37,368 nucleotides of DNA from Hungatella hathewayi WAL-18680 (GCF_000235505.1 NZ_JH379027.1:1947329-1984696); one strand, 5' to 3'. Positions 16,424-23,712 are shown, counted from the first letter of the stretch. Notes: a model not told the origin generated them from the sequence alone. Numbers and translations: made by a program.

Positions 16424-18337
16424 ATGAAAGAAACCGGAAAATGGCTCGCCAGAATCGGCGTGCTGTCCATAGCAATTCACATGATGATCGAATCCATCGG
16501 CCGCAAGTCGGTGTGGATGATGATTTCTTATATAGAAAGCAGTCCTTTGGTATTTTTGTTAAACACGCTGATTATCGCGCTGCCGTTTGCGCTGTTATTT
16601 CTGACCAGACGGAAATGCTTTGTCATGGCCATTGTGTCCATCCTGTGGCTGACGGCCGGCGTGGTCAACGGATTTTTGCTGACCTTTCGGACCACTCCGT
16701 TTACGGCGGCGGATTTCCGGCTGGTGAAGTACGGGCTGAATATGATTACCACCTATATGACGTGGCCTCAGATTATTCTGGCGGTGGGCGGCTGTGTGCT
16801 GGCGCTCTTCGGGTGTGTGGTTATCTGGAAAAAGGCGCCGAGGACGGAGGGGAAGGTGTCCTTCGTCAAGGCGGTGCCGCTGGTGGCGGTCTTTGCGGCC
16901 CTGGTGCTTGGATGTACGGCGGCTGCCATGGAGACGGAGCTGGTGGCGGTGCGGTTTGGCAATATCGGACAGGCGTTTAAGGACTATGGATTTCCCTACT
17001 GCTTTGCCAATTCTTTGTTTAACACCGGCATTTCCAAACCGAAGACCTATGACAGCGAGACGGTGGCCATGATTGAGGAGGAGCTGGTGCCGGAGAATAC
17101 CTACCGGCTGTCGGAGAACAAGACGCCCAACATTATCATGATTCAGCTGGAGTCCTTTTTTGACCCGCTGGTGTACCGGAATTACTCCTTCGAGTATGAC
17201 CCGATTCCCTATTTCCGGTATCTGAAGAAGAGGTATCCCTCCGGGTATCTGAAGGTGCCAAGCGTGGGGGCGGGGACGGCTAACACGGAGTTCGAGTGCA
17301 TTACCGGGATGAATCTGGATTTCTTTGGGCCGGGGGAGTATCCTTACAAGACCATATTGCAGAAGACGGTCTGTGAGAGCATGGCCTTTGATATGAAGGA
17401 GCTGGGGTATACGTCCCACGCGATACACAACAATGAGGGGACATTTTACGACAGACATAAGGTGTTTTCCCAGCTGGGGTTTGATACGTTTACGCCGATT
17501 GAGTATATGTATGATATCAAGCGGAACCCTACCGGGTGGTGTGAGGATGAGATTCTGGTGGATGAGATTGTGAAGACTCTGGATTCCACTAGGAAACAGG
17601 ATTTTATCTATGCGATTTCGGTGCAGGGGCACGGGGCTTATCCCAATTTTGAGTATTACTGTCAGCAGATTCATGAGATGGACAATTTTGTGAAGCGGCT
17701 GACCTACACCCTGCGGGCCCGCAAGGAGCCTACGGTGGTGGTGATGTATGGGGACCATCTGCCGGGATTTCCGTGGGAGGAGGGGGATATGAAGAATCAC
17801 TCCCTGTTCCAGACGCCTTATGTGGTGTGGAACAACCTGGATTTGGAGCCGGTGAAGCGGAATGTGGAGTCCTACCAGCTGGCGGCCTATGTGCTGGATA
17901 TGCTGGATATTCATGAGGGAACCATGATGCGGTATCACCAGAAGTACTTAGATGACAAGACGGCGGATAAGGAGCAGTATCTGGAAGGCATGAAGGTGTT
18001 GGAGTATGATATGCTCTACGGTGACCAGGAGATATACGGCGGGGAAATGCCCTATGAGGCGACAGATCTGCAGATGGGCATCCATCCCATCGTGGTGGAG
18101 AAGATGGTGTACCAGGAGCCGAATCTGCTGCTGTACGGGGAGAATTTTAATGAATTTTCCAAGGTGTATTTCAATGACAAGGCGGTGGATACTATGTACG
18201 CCGGGCGCTCCAATCTGTTGATAGTAAGGGATATTCCGGAGAAGAAGCTGGAGGATGTGGTGGTCTCGGTGAAGCAGGTTGGGAAGGATAAGGTGCCGCT
18301 GGGGGACGCGGTGATGGAGGCGGAGGAGATTCGCTGA
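16424..18337 (+). CDS. LTA-synthase-like phosphoglycerol transferase
   Basis: The protein (about 637 residues) has several N-terminal membrane helices (about residues 6-175) and an extracellular alkaline-phosphatase-type domain. Signatures are PNIIMIQLESFFDP near residue 235, GAGTANTEFECITG with the candidate catalytic Thr at 285, and YGDHLPGFPWE. It should transfer glycerol phosphate from phosphatidylglycerol to a wall or lipid polymer. After the catalytic domain there is an extra C-terminal beta-rich segment of about 85 residues (MVYQEPNLLLYGENFNEFSK), resembling a TIG/IPT-like module. The start is uncertain: 16424 (GGGG upstream), 16388 or 16370 are all in frame and downstream of the predicted promoter. 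Confidence 0.92.
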   Translation: MKETGKWLARIGVLSIAIHMMIESIGRKSVWMMISYIESSPLVFLLNTLIIALPFALLFLTRRKCFVMAIVSILWLTAGVVNGFLLTFRTTPFTAADFRLVKYGLNMITTYMTWPQIILAVGGCVLALFGCVVIWKKAPRTEGKVSFVKAVPLVAVFAALVLGCTAAAMETELVAVRFGNIGQAFKDYGFPYCFANSLFNTGISKPKTYDSETVAMIEEELVPENTYRLSENKTPNIIMIQLESFFDPLVYRNYSFEYDPIPYFRYLKKRYPSGYLKVPSVGAGTANTEFECITGMNLDFFGPGEYPYKTILQKTVCESMAFDMKELGYTSHAIHNNEGTFYDRHKVFSQLGFDTFTPIEYMYDIKRNPTGWCEDEILVDEIVKTLDSTRKQDFIYAISVQGHGAYPNFEYYCQQIHEMDNFVKRLTYTLRARKEPTVVVMYGDHLPGFPWEEGDMKNHSLFQTPYVVWNNLDLEPVKRNVESYQLAAYVLDMLDIHEGTMMRYHQKYLDDKTADKEQYLEGMKVLEYDMLYGDQEIYGGEMPYEATDLQMGIHPIVVEKMVYQEPNLLLYGENFNEFSKVYFNDKAVDTMYAGRSNLLIVRDIPEKKLEDVVVSVKQVGKDKVPLGDAVMEAEEIR

Positions 18338-18420
18338 CGGATAGTTTTGGGACGGAATTGAGACTGGCGGAAGAGGAAACCGGTGGGACAGGAATTTGAC
18401 AGAACTGGATTTGATGATAG

Positions 18421-18471
18421 AAAAAGGAAGACGGGCGGGCTCCGGGATGGGGCAGCCGGTCCTCCTTTTTT
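18421..18471 (+). terminator. Terminator after the LTA-synthase-like gene
   Basis: AAAAAGGA-A-GAC pairs with GTCCTCCTTTTTT, with an inner GGCT/AGCC stem, and a T6 tract follows. The A-run at the other side may also allow termination of the minus-strand GntR gene. Confidence 0.8.
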
Positions 18472-18504
18472 GATTCGGTTATCTCGGTCTTGAAATGGTT
18501 GCGG

Positions 18505-19158
18505 CTATGACTCCACAATATGCATCCGCAGCGGCATCATCAGATGGCTGACCATCAGGCGGTAGGCTGAGTCGCCGTCTCCCTTAGCCAAATAATCATA
18601 GAACTGCCGATGCTCGTCTAAGGTGGCTTCCACACGGCCGGGGACGGAGAGGGCGGAGGAGGTGGTCAGGTGAATCAGGTACATCAGCCGCTGGAAAATA
18701 TGGGAGAATTCCTGATTGTCCGCATACTCCACCACAGCCAGATGGAATTTATGGTCGTAGTCCATGAACTGCTGCAAGGAGTTGGAGGAGGTCAGGGATT
18801 TCTCCTGCCGCTCCAGCAGCTGGCCCAGGGTTTTCAACAGCTGTTTTCCCTTTTTCGTCTCAATTTCCGAGGCGATGAGCTGGGCGCAGAAGCCCTCAAT
18901 CGCACAGCGTATCTGGATGGTCTCCACCATATCCTCCTTGTTCAGCTGGCGAATCATAAACCCCTTGCTGGGAATAACAGTAATATAGCCGTCCTGGGCC
19001 AGACACTGGAGGGCTTCCCGCATGGGAGTCCGGGAGATGCCAAGCTCGGAGGCCAGCTTTGTCTCGGAGTAGAGAACATTTTTCTCAAACCCGCCCTCCA
19101 GGATGCGTTTCTTTATAGTTTCGTATGCCTGCACCTGCAGGGGACTTTTAAAATTCAT
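18505..19158 (-). CDS. GntR-family regulator with FCD domain
   Basis: This 217-residue FadR-subfamily repressor has an N-terminal winged helix (AYETIKKRILEGGF, ETKLASELGISRTPMREALQCLAQDGYI) and a C-terminal all-helical FCD effector domain with likely metal/ligand residues (DYDHKFHLAV, DEHRQFYDYLAKGD, HL). The start at 19158 follows AAAGGAG and precedes the usual N-terminus; the longer frame to 19227 covers its own promoter. It is divergent from the cyclase/reductase operon and very likely controls it through the palindrome at 19243-19256. The effector is probably a carboxylate substrate of that operon, unidentified. Confidence 0.94.
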   Translation of the reverse strand: MNFKSPLQVQAYETIKKRILEGGFEKNVLYSETKLASELGISRTPMREALQCLAQDGYITVIPSKGFMIRQLNKEDMVETIQIRCAIEGFCAQLIASEIETKKGKQLLKTLGQLLERQEKSLTSSNSLQQFMDYDHKFHLAVVEYADNQEFSHIFQRLMYLIHLTTSSALSVPGRVEATLDEHRQFYDYLAKGDGDSAYRLMVSHLMMPLRMHIVES

Positions 19159-19198
19159 GAATGAAACTCCTTTCCATTCGTTTTCCTTTGTTACGACT

Positions 19199-19227
19199 AT
19201 CATATAATAAATCGGCTGGAAAATCAA
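19199..19227 (-). promoter_or_regulatory. Promoter of the FCD-GntR gene
   Basis: On the minus strand TTGATT and TATGAT are 17 bp apart. It is back to back with the cyclase promoter, 12 bp between the two -35 boxes. Confidence 0.75.
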
Positions 19228-19239
19228 TAAAAATAATCC

Positions 19240-19268
19240 TTGACCGGTATACCGGTATGCTGTATAAT
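19240..19268 (+). promoter_or_regulatory. Cyclase operon promoter with embedded operator
   Basis: TTGACC (-35) and a perfect TATAAT (-10) are 17 bp apart. Overlapping the -35 and spacer is the 14-bp perfect palindrome ACCGGTATACCGGT (19243-19256), placed to block RNA polymerase. The divergent FCD-GntR protein is the obvious candidate to bind it. Confidence 0.8.
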
Positions 19269-19340
19269 GGCCGTAAAGGGAGATATTTCCTAGTAGTCAG
19301 TTATCAAAAAACCAATTTTTTATCTCAAGGAGGAAATGAA

Positions 19341-20027
19341 ATGAGTGCATATCAGATGGGAAATTTAAGAGTCGTGGACTTAACAAAAGTCCTGGACCCC
19401 AAAACCGAATCCAGAAGATGCGGCCTGACCAGATTCAACACCGGCGGCCCAATCCCGGATTTCCACACGATTATGGATTTAACCAGCCATTTGGGAACCC
19501 ATGTGGAGTGTCCTTACCACCACAATGACAACTGGTCCGACGTGGAGTCGCTTCCAATCACCACCTTTATGGGCAGAGCCATTTACGTCAACATCGAGGG
19601 CTGCGAGCCAAACCACAAAATCACAGGGGAGGATTTGGAGAAAGCATGCGGTGACAGAATCAAGGAGGGCGATATCGTTATCATCGATTCCCCTATGAAG
19701 CTGGCTCCATTTACACCGGACAGCAACACGGAGAAGGATAAACGCCTCTTCATCTGCCGTGAGACCGCCGAGTGGTTCCGGGAGAAGAAAGTGAAATGCG
19801 TGGGCTTTGGCGATGGTGTTTCCATCGAGAGCAACAATGAGGATGTCTGTGCCTTCCACGATGTGCTGATGGAAGTGAACTGCGTGTTCCTGGAGGTACT
19901 GAAGAACCTGGAGGAACTGACGACCGACACCTTCTTCATGTCCTATTCCCCACTGCCAATCAAAGGGCTGGATTCCTGTCCCATCCGCGCTTACGCGATT
20001 GAGGGCCTTGCGGAATTCTCCAGATAA
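19341..20027 (+). CDS. Cyclase-family metal-dependent hydrolase (kynurenine formamidase-like)
   Basis: This 228-residue protein belongs to the cyclase family (PF04199), which includes bacterial kynurenine formamidase and isatin hydrolase. The metal motif H-x-G-T-H-x-E-x-P is seen as SHLGTHVECPYHH, with His50, His54 and Glu56 (many members have Asp at the last position). It should hydrolyse an amide or lactam-like substrate to a carboxylate in the cytoplasm; the substrate is unknown. The ATG at 19341 follows CAAGGAGGAAATGAA. It is co-transcribed with the reductase 12 bases downstream, and there are no tryptophan-catabolism genes nearby, so kynurenine itself is not supported. Confidence 0.88.
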   Translation: MSAYQMGNLRVVDLTKVLDPKTESRRCGLTRFNTGGPIPDFHTIMDLTSHLGTHVECPYHHNDNWSDVESLPITTFMGRAIYVNIEGCEPNHKITGEDLEKACGDRIKEGDIVIIDSPMKLAPFTPDSNTEKDKRLFICRETAEWFREKKVKCVGFGDGVSIESNNEDVCAFHDVLMEVNCVFLEVLKNLEELTTDTFFMSYSPLPIKGLDSCPIRAYAIEGLAEFSR

Positions 20028-20039
20028 GGAGCGATACAT

Positions 20040-20963
20040 ATGAAAATAGCAATTATCGGCGCAGGGGCTATGGGCTCCATTTACGGAGGGCACCTCTCCC
20101 TGCACAATGAAGTATATCTGGTGGATACCAACCAGTCCGTGGTGGATCAGATCAATGAATCCGGCCTGCGGTTGTTGGAGAACGGACAGGATGTCATGTA
20201 CCATCCAACCGCCGTGACTTCCACGGAAGGGCTGGGGGAGATGGATTTGGTGATTCTCTTTGTGAAGGCGCTGTTTTCCAAAGCGGCTCTTAGCGCCAAC
20301 CGGGGAATCATCGGCCCGGACACCTATGTGCTGACGCTGCAGAACGGCTCCGGCCACGAGGACATTTTGTCGGAGTTTGTGGATCAGGAGCATATCATCA
20401 TCGGCACCACGGAGGACAACGGCGCCGTGCTGGAGGCCGGTTATGTACGGCATGGCGGCGAGGGAAAGACGAACGTGGGAATGCTGACGGAAGACAAAAA
20501 CGGCATGCTTCCGGCGGTGAAAGCATCATTTGACTGCTGCGGCTTCCAGGTGCGGATTCACGAAAATATCCAGGAATTAATCTGGGACAAACTGATGACC
20601 AACGTTTCCCTAAGCGCTGTCACCGGTGTACTGCAGGTAAAGATGGGCTACATCGCGGCCAATCCCTACGCCTGGAATCTGACGTCCCAGCTGGTAAAGG
20701 AGGCCGTAGCCGTGGCCGGCGGCCTTGGACTCACCTTCGACGAGGAGGAGGTCCTAGAGAAAGTCAGAACCACCTCCCGGAATAATCCGGAAGGCATCAC
20801 CTCCATCTGCGCCGACATCGTGGCCGGCAGGAAGACCGAGGTGGACACCATCAGCGGCTCCGTCGTCCGTGCCGCCCAAAAAAGCGGCGTCTCAGCCCCC
20901 ACACATGAGATGATCGTGAACATCATCCACGCACTGGAAGGAAAGGAAACGAAAACTCCATAA
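20040..20963 (+). CDS. Ketopantoate reductase (ApbA/PanE) family dehydrogenase
   Basis: This 307-residue NADP-dependent 2-ketoacid reductase family protein has a Rossmann motif IAIIGAGAMGSIYGGHL at the extreme N-terminus. The middle region QNGSGHEDIL and the helix NIQELIWDKLMTNVSLSAVTGVL, with the catalytic Lys-x-x-x-N (KLMTN), follow. The C-terminal domain ends near the SGSVVRAAQKSGVSAPTHEMI pattern seen in PanE proteins. Because it sits with a cyclase hydrolase under an FCD-GntR regulator, it may reduce a different 2-oxo acid rather than serve pantothenate synthesis. AAGGAG precedes the start. Confidence 0.9.
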   Translation: MKIAIIGAGAMGSIYGGHLSLHNEVYLVDTNQSVVDQINESGLRLLENGQDVMYHPTAVTSTEGLGEMDLVILFVKALFSKAALSANRGIIGPDTYVLTLQNGSGHEDILSEFVDQEHIIIGTTEDNGAVLEAGYVRHGGEGKTNVGMLTEDKNGMLPAVKASFDCCGFQVRIHENIQELIWDKLMTNVSLSAVTGVLQVKMGYIAANPYAWNLTSQLVKEAVAVAGGLGLTFDEEEVLEKVRTTSRNNPEGITSICADIVAGRKTEVDTISGSVVRAAQKSGVSAPTHEMIVNIIHALEGKETKTP

Positions 20964-20974
20964 GTGTATAACTG

Positions 20975-21020
20975 AAAGCCCCTGGCAGTATGGTGAGTGA
21001 TCATGCGGCCAGGGGCTTTG
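20975..21020 (+). terminator. Terminator after the reductase gene
   Basis: AAAGCCCCTGGC and GCCAGGGGCTTT form a 12-bp perfect stem with a 21-nt loop. The T-tract is short (TTTG). Confidence 0.75.
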
Positions 21021-21214
21021 TATCATAGGAAAGTGCTCTGTGATACAAAAACGCTCCGCTATGGATGCGCACTCCGCGCTAAGGAAGTATGGCCGCTAAA
21101 GCGACCGCGGGGTCTGACCCAACGGAGTGCGGCCCCGCACGCAGTGAGGTCACTCCGGCGCGAGAGTCTGCTTCAGCAGACTCTTTATGGGGGACGAATT
21201 TAAGCGATTTTCAC
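21021..21214. repeat. GC-rich structured intergenic element
   Basis: This non-coding stretch is full of inverted repeats: GTATCA/TGATAC (21020-21046), CGGAGTG/CACTCCG enclosing GTGCGG-CC-CCGCAC (about 21123-21157), and the perfect hairpin AGAGTCTGCT-TC-AGCAGACTCT (21163-21184). Its GC content exceeds that of the flanks. It may be an interspersed repeat or a degenerate mobile fragment; I cannot test copy number from one window. Confidence 0.5.
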
Positions 21215-21243
21215 TTGCAAATTCTTTATGGATTGTCTATAAT
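21215..21243 (+). promoter_or_regulatory. Promoter of Rpn nuclease gene 1
   Basis: TTGCAA and perfect TATAAT with a 17-bp spacer, 55 bases upstream of the start codon. Confidence 0.85.
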
Positions 21244-21298
21244 CAGATTAGGAACCAGACAAATGAATGCTGTGTCATACCACCGGTAAGGAGTGTTT

Positions 21299-22114
21299 AT
21301 GGCGCAGAAGGAGTTTCAGAAATTAGATTTAAAGGATGCATTTTTATTTGCGGCGGCGTTGGAGGATGCGGAGACATGCCAACTGGTGTTGGAACTGATT
21401 ATGGGAAGGCCGGTTGGACCGGTGTCAGTACAGGTGGAACACAGTGTGTTGTTTTCCAAGGATTTCCGTTATGTGAGATTCGATGTATATGCCAGTGATG
21501 TGACGAATGTGTTTTATGACATGGAGATGCAGAATTCCCATAAGGAAGAGCTGCCAAAGAGAGCCAGATATCATCAGGCGGAGCTGGATGCCACATTTTT
21601 AAAGCCAGGTGAAAAGTTTCAGGAATTACCGACCAGCTATGTGATTTTTATCTGCACTTATGACCCGTTTCATTCGGGACTTTACCGTTACACGTATGAG
21701 GAGCGGTGCGAGGAAACCGGAGAGTGTCTGGGGGATGGAACCTGTAAGATTTACCTGAATACGAAAGGGACAAATGAAGCGGACGTGCCCCAGGAGCTGA
21801 TTCATTTTCTGAAGTATGTGGAAATGTCTACGGACAGCTGCGTGGAAGCCTGTAAGGATGAAAAGATTCGAAAATTGCATCAGAAAGTAGAAATGATAAA
21901 GAAGAGCCGGAGACTGGAGGAATCATATATGACAATGGAAGAATTGTTGGAGGACCGGGCGGCGGAAGGAAAAGCAGAGGGCAAAGCGGAAGAACGTCAG
22001 TTGATGTTGAAACTGGTTTCGCTGATGATTCGGGATGGTCTGACAGATGAGATTGACAGGCTCAGTGAGGACGAGGACTTTTGCAATTCCATGTTAGAGA
22101 AATATCATTTATAG
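21299..22114 (+). CDS. Rpn-family PD-(D/E)XK nuclease / putative transposase 1
   Basis: This 271-residue protein starts MAQKEFQKLDLKDAFLFAAALED and carries the PD-(D/E)XK core characteristic of Rpn (YhgA-like) proteins. FDVYASDVTNVFYDMEMQN supplies the D...ExQ active-site pattern (R-F-D, then D-x-E-x-Q), followed by RARYHQAELDA. Characterised Rpn proteins are DNA endonucleases that promote RecA-independent recombination. The C-terminus has the charged EGKAEGKAEERQL hinge common to the family. ATG at 21299 follows TAAGGAG. It precedes tyrosine recombinase 1, and a second Rpn protein precedes recombinase 2 at the same relative position. Confidence 0.9.
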   Translation: MAQKEFQKLDLKDAFLFAAALEDAETCQLVLELIMGRPVGPVSVQVEHSVLFSKDFRYVRFDVYASDVTNVFYDMEMQNSHKEELPKRARYHQAELDATFLKPGEKFQELPTSYVIFICTYDPFHSGLYRYTYEERCEETGECLGDGTCKIYLNTKGTNEADVPQELIHFLKYVEMSTDSCVEACKDEKIRKLHQKVEMIKKSRRLEESYMTMEELLEDRAAEGKAEGKAEERQLMLKLVSLMIRDGLTDEIDRLSEDEDFCNSMLEKYHL

Positions 22115-22406
22115 CAGTATCTGATCATTGCTGCCCGGTTACGAGGCTGGGCAGTGATGTCTGTTGTATGTCTAAAGAATGTGCTAATTGGTTATTCGAC
22201 TAAAAATTCAAACAAATTATAAAAGAATATTAGGTGGTAGTAGATACAGAGTGGGATTTGTCTGGTTCCATGACGGTGTGGGGCATTGTGTAGTCGTAAA
22301 TGGGAAATATTGACAGAAAAATGTTGTTTATTTTCTTGCAATTTTACCCATTTGCGTTTAAAGTAGGAGGTATCATAGAATCTTACGAAGGAGGACTTTT
22401 TTTAAC
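22115..22406 (+). promoter_or_regulatory. Upstream region and promoter of recombinase 1
   Basis: An imperfect hairpin near 22125-22160 (GCTGCCC/GGGCAGT) may end the Rpn transcript. The remainder is AT-rich. A promoter TTGCAA (22336-22341) - 17 bp - TAAAGT (22359-22364) precedes an AAGGAGG site. A T7 tract lies between the ribosome-binding site and the ATG, with a T8 tract in the same place before recombinase 2. Confidence 0.6.
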
Positions 22407-23276
22407 ATGGAGGAACGCAAAAATATGAATCTGAAAGAAGAAATGCTGTACGGGTACCGGGAATATCTGCGGGACGAGGAGAGGAGTCTGGCTACGGTGG
22501 AGAAGTACTTGCGGGATGTGAGGGCGTTTATGAGATATCTGGGAGAGGATGGGATGAAAGCTTGTGAGGTGGACAGGGAGAAGGTGCGGGAATATAAGAT
22601 GTTTTTGCGGGAGCAGTACAAGATTTCCAGCGCTAATTCCATGCTGGCGGCGGTGAACAGCTTCTTTGTCTTTCTGGGATGGGGGGAGTTGAAGGTGAAG
22701 CTGTTTAAGGTGCAGAGGGCGCAGTACAGCCGGCCGGAGACAGAGATGACAGAGAAGGATTATGAGCGGTTAGTCCAGGCGGCCAGGAGGCGGGGGGATG
22801 ACAGGATGAGCATGTTGATTCAAACCATAGGAAGCACCGGAATCCGGATCAGTGAATTGAAGTTTATTACGGTGGAATCCCTGGAGACGGGACGGGCAGA
22901 GATATATAATAAGGGGAAGTCCAGGGTGGTGCTGCTTCCGGTGGAACTGAGCAGGCTGCTTAAACAATATTGCAGGAAGGCAGGGATTATGACGGGCAGC
23001 ATTTTCGTCACCAGACAGGGAAATCCGGTGGACAGGAGTAATGTGAGCAAGAAAATGAAGGAGCTTGGGAGAGAAGCGGGCGTTGACACGGCGAAGATAT
23101 TTCCACACAATCTAAGGCATCTGTTTGCGAGGATTTTTTACAGCATTGAAAAGGATGTGGTAAGGCTGATGGATTTGCTGGGGCATTCCAGTATCAGTAC
23201 GACAAGAATTTATACTATGACGACGGAAGAGCAGCCAAGGAGGCAGATGTCGCGGATGAAGATGGTGCTTGGATAG
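22407..23276 (+). CDS. Tyrosine recombinase 1 (Xer-like invertase)
   Basis: This 289-residue integrase has an N-terminal SAM-like core-binding domain (about 10-95) and a C-terminal catalytic domain (about 115-285). All active-site residues are visible: Arg147 in GIRISEL, Lys171 in KGKSR, His234 and Arg237 in HNLRH, His260 in GHSSISTTRIY and nucleophile Tyr269. It is short, as for phase-variation invertases, with no arm-binding domain. It lies 35 bp before an inverted-repeat-bounded segment holding a promoter, which makes that segment its likely substrate. It is clearly homologous to recombinase 2 at 35029, with a 57-bp stretch identical in DNA around the active site (23164-23220). Confidence 0.95.
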   Translation: MEERKNMNLKEEMLYGYREYLRDEERSLATVEKYLRDVRAFMRYLGEDGMKACEVDREKVREYKMFLREQYKISSANSMLAAVNSFFVFLGWGELKVKLFKVQRAQYSRPETEMTEKDYERLVQAARRRGDDRMSMLIQTIGSTGIRISELKFITVESLETGRAEIYNKGKSRVVLLPVELSRLLKQYCRKAGIMTGSIFVTRQGNPVDRSNVSKKMKELGREAGVDTAKIFPHNLRHLFARIFYSIEKDVVRLMDLLGHSSISTTRIYTMTTEEQPRRQMSRMKMVLG

Positions 23277-23303
23277 CGGGACAGCAGCCGCCAAATCAAT
23301 AAA

Positions 23304-23333
23304 AAAACACCCCATAATAAGTATTATGAGGTA
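23304..23333 (-). terminator. Left recombination site 1 doubling as a leftward terminator
   Basis: Read on the minus strand, ACCTCATAATA pairs with TATTATGGGGT around the recombination core, and the sequence then runs GTTTTTTTATT. This is an intrinsic-terminator layout for transcripts from the leftward promoter at 23377-23404, ending them before the recombinase 1 gene. Confidence 0.7.
23312..23326 (+). repeat. Left inverted repeat of segment 1
   Basis: CCATAATAAGTATTA. Its extended form CATAATA-AG-TATTATG is itself palindromic, as expected for a tyrosine-recombinase core site. Confidence 0.88.
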
Positions 23334-23347
23334 TCAACAATCATTTC

Positions 23348-23365
23348 TGAAGGGGTTTTCCTTCA
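23348..23365 (-). promoter_or_regulatory. 5' stem-loop in the inverton-1 leader
   Basis: TGAAGG and CCTTCA form a 6-bp stem about 5 bases from the predicted 5' end of the leftward transcript. Segment 2 has a different sequence with the same structure (GTGAGG/CCTCAC) at the same place. Confidence 0.6.
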
Positions 23366-23376
23366 TGATATAGTCT

Positions 23377-23404
23377 ATTATACCCATTTTCGTAAAAATT
23401 GCAA
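23377..23404 (-). promoter_or_regulatory. Promoter inside invertible segment 1, pointing left
   Basis: On the minus strand TTGCAA and perfect TATAAT are 16 bp apart. About 65 bp around it is nearly identical to segment 2, with a second TTGCAA 24 bp further upstream in both. It points away from the signal peptidase operon in this assembly. Confidence 0.85.
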
Positions 23405-23668
23405 GGTTTGAAATGGAAAAAATTGCAAAATACGGGCGGGAATTCGCAGAATTGTGAATTTGTGGGTATAGAATCCGGTGATTGGGCCTTCGGGTGCTGA
23501 ATCGCCTGTTTGCCGTGCCGGAAATGTTTTCGGGAACATTCGGTATTCGGAATCGTCTGTGTTTCTTCTTAAAAAAATTCCTAAAATTTAAAATAACAGC
23601 ATCAGACGGGAGTGAATTGGTCCCAGCTGGACAGCAGGTACGCTCTGGCAGTGCGGCCCGGCACTCTG

Positions 23669-23683
23669 TAATACTTATTATGG
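23669..23683 (-). repeat. Right inverted repeat of segment 1
   Basis: TAATACTTATTATGG, the exact reverse complement of the left repeat. Confidence 0.88.
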
Positions 23684-23712
23684 CGTATAATCCGAAAGAG
23701 AGGTGCCAATCC

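Larger units (their letters stand above)
23312..23683. other. Invertible promoter segment 1 (read as OFF)
   Basis: This 372-bp segment lies between recombinase 1 and signal peptidase 1. It is bounded by perfect 15-bp inverted repeats CCATAATAAGTATTA (23312-23326) and its complement (23669-23683). It carries one strong leftward promoter next to the left end and no real gene. The right repeat lies 29 bases before the GTG start of the signal peptidase, just outside its ribosome-binding site. Inversion would place the promoter about 90-100 bases upstream of that start. The layout matches segment 2 at 35921-36300. Inversion itself is inferred; only one orientation is visible. Confidence 0.85.

Noticed and set aside
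16595-17938. 447-residue minus-strand open frame opposite the LTA-synthase gene
   Set aside because: It is a shadow of a well-supported coding frame, with low-complexity His/Arg/Leu composition and no ribosome-binding site.
19161-19340. Longer start for the cyclase gene
   Set aside because: The extension covers both divergent promoters and the operator. ATG 19341 has an ideal AAGGAGG.
22310-22315. TTGACA upstream of recombinase 1 as the -35
   Set aside because: No -10 lies 16-18 bp downstream. The TTGCAA-17-TAAAGT pair is better and has a counterpart before recombinase 2.
23443-23472. Rightward promoter TTCGCA-18-TATAGA inside segment 1
   Set aside because: Both boxes are poor, and the equivalent -10 in segment 2 is AATAGG. 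It is far weaker than the conserved leftward promoter, though low basal expression cannot be excluded.
23686-23691. TATAAT just right of inverted repeat 1 as a rightward -10
   Set aside because: No -35 lies at 16-18 bp in the present orientation or after inversion, and cassette 2 has no equivalent.
23482-23712. N-terminal extension of signal peptidase 1 starting at 23482
   Set aside because: It lies largely inside the invertible segment, has no ribosome-binding site and is absent from the cassette-2 copy. Both copies share a GTG start preceded by GAGAGG.
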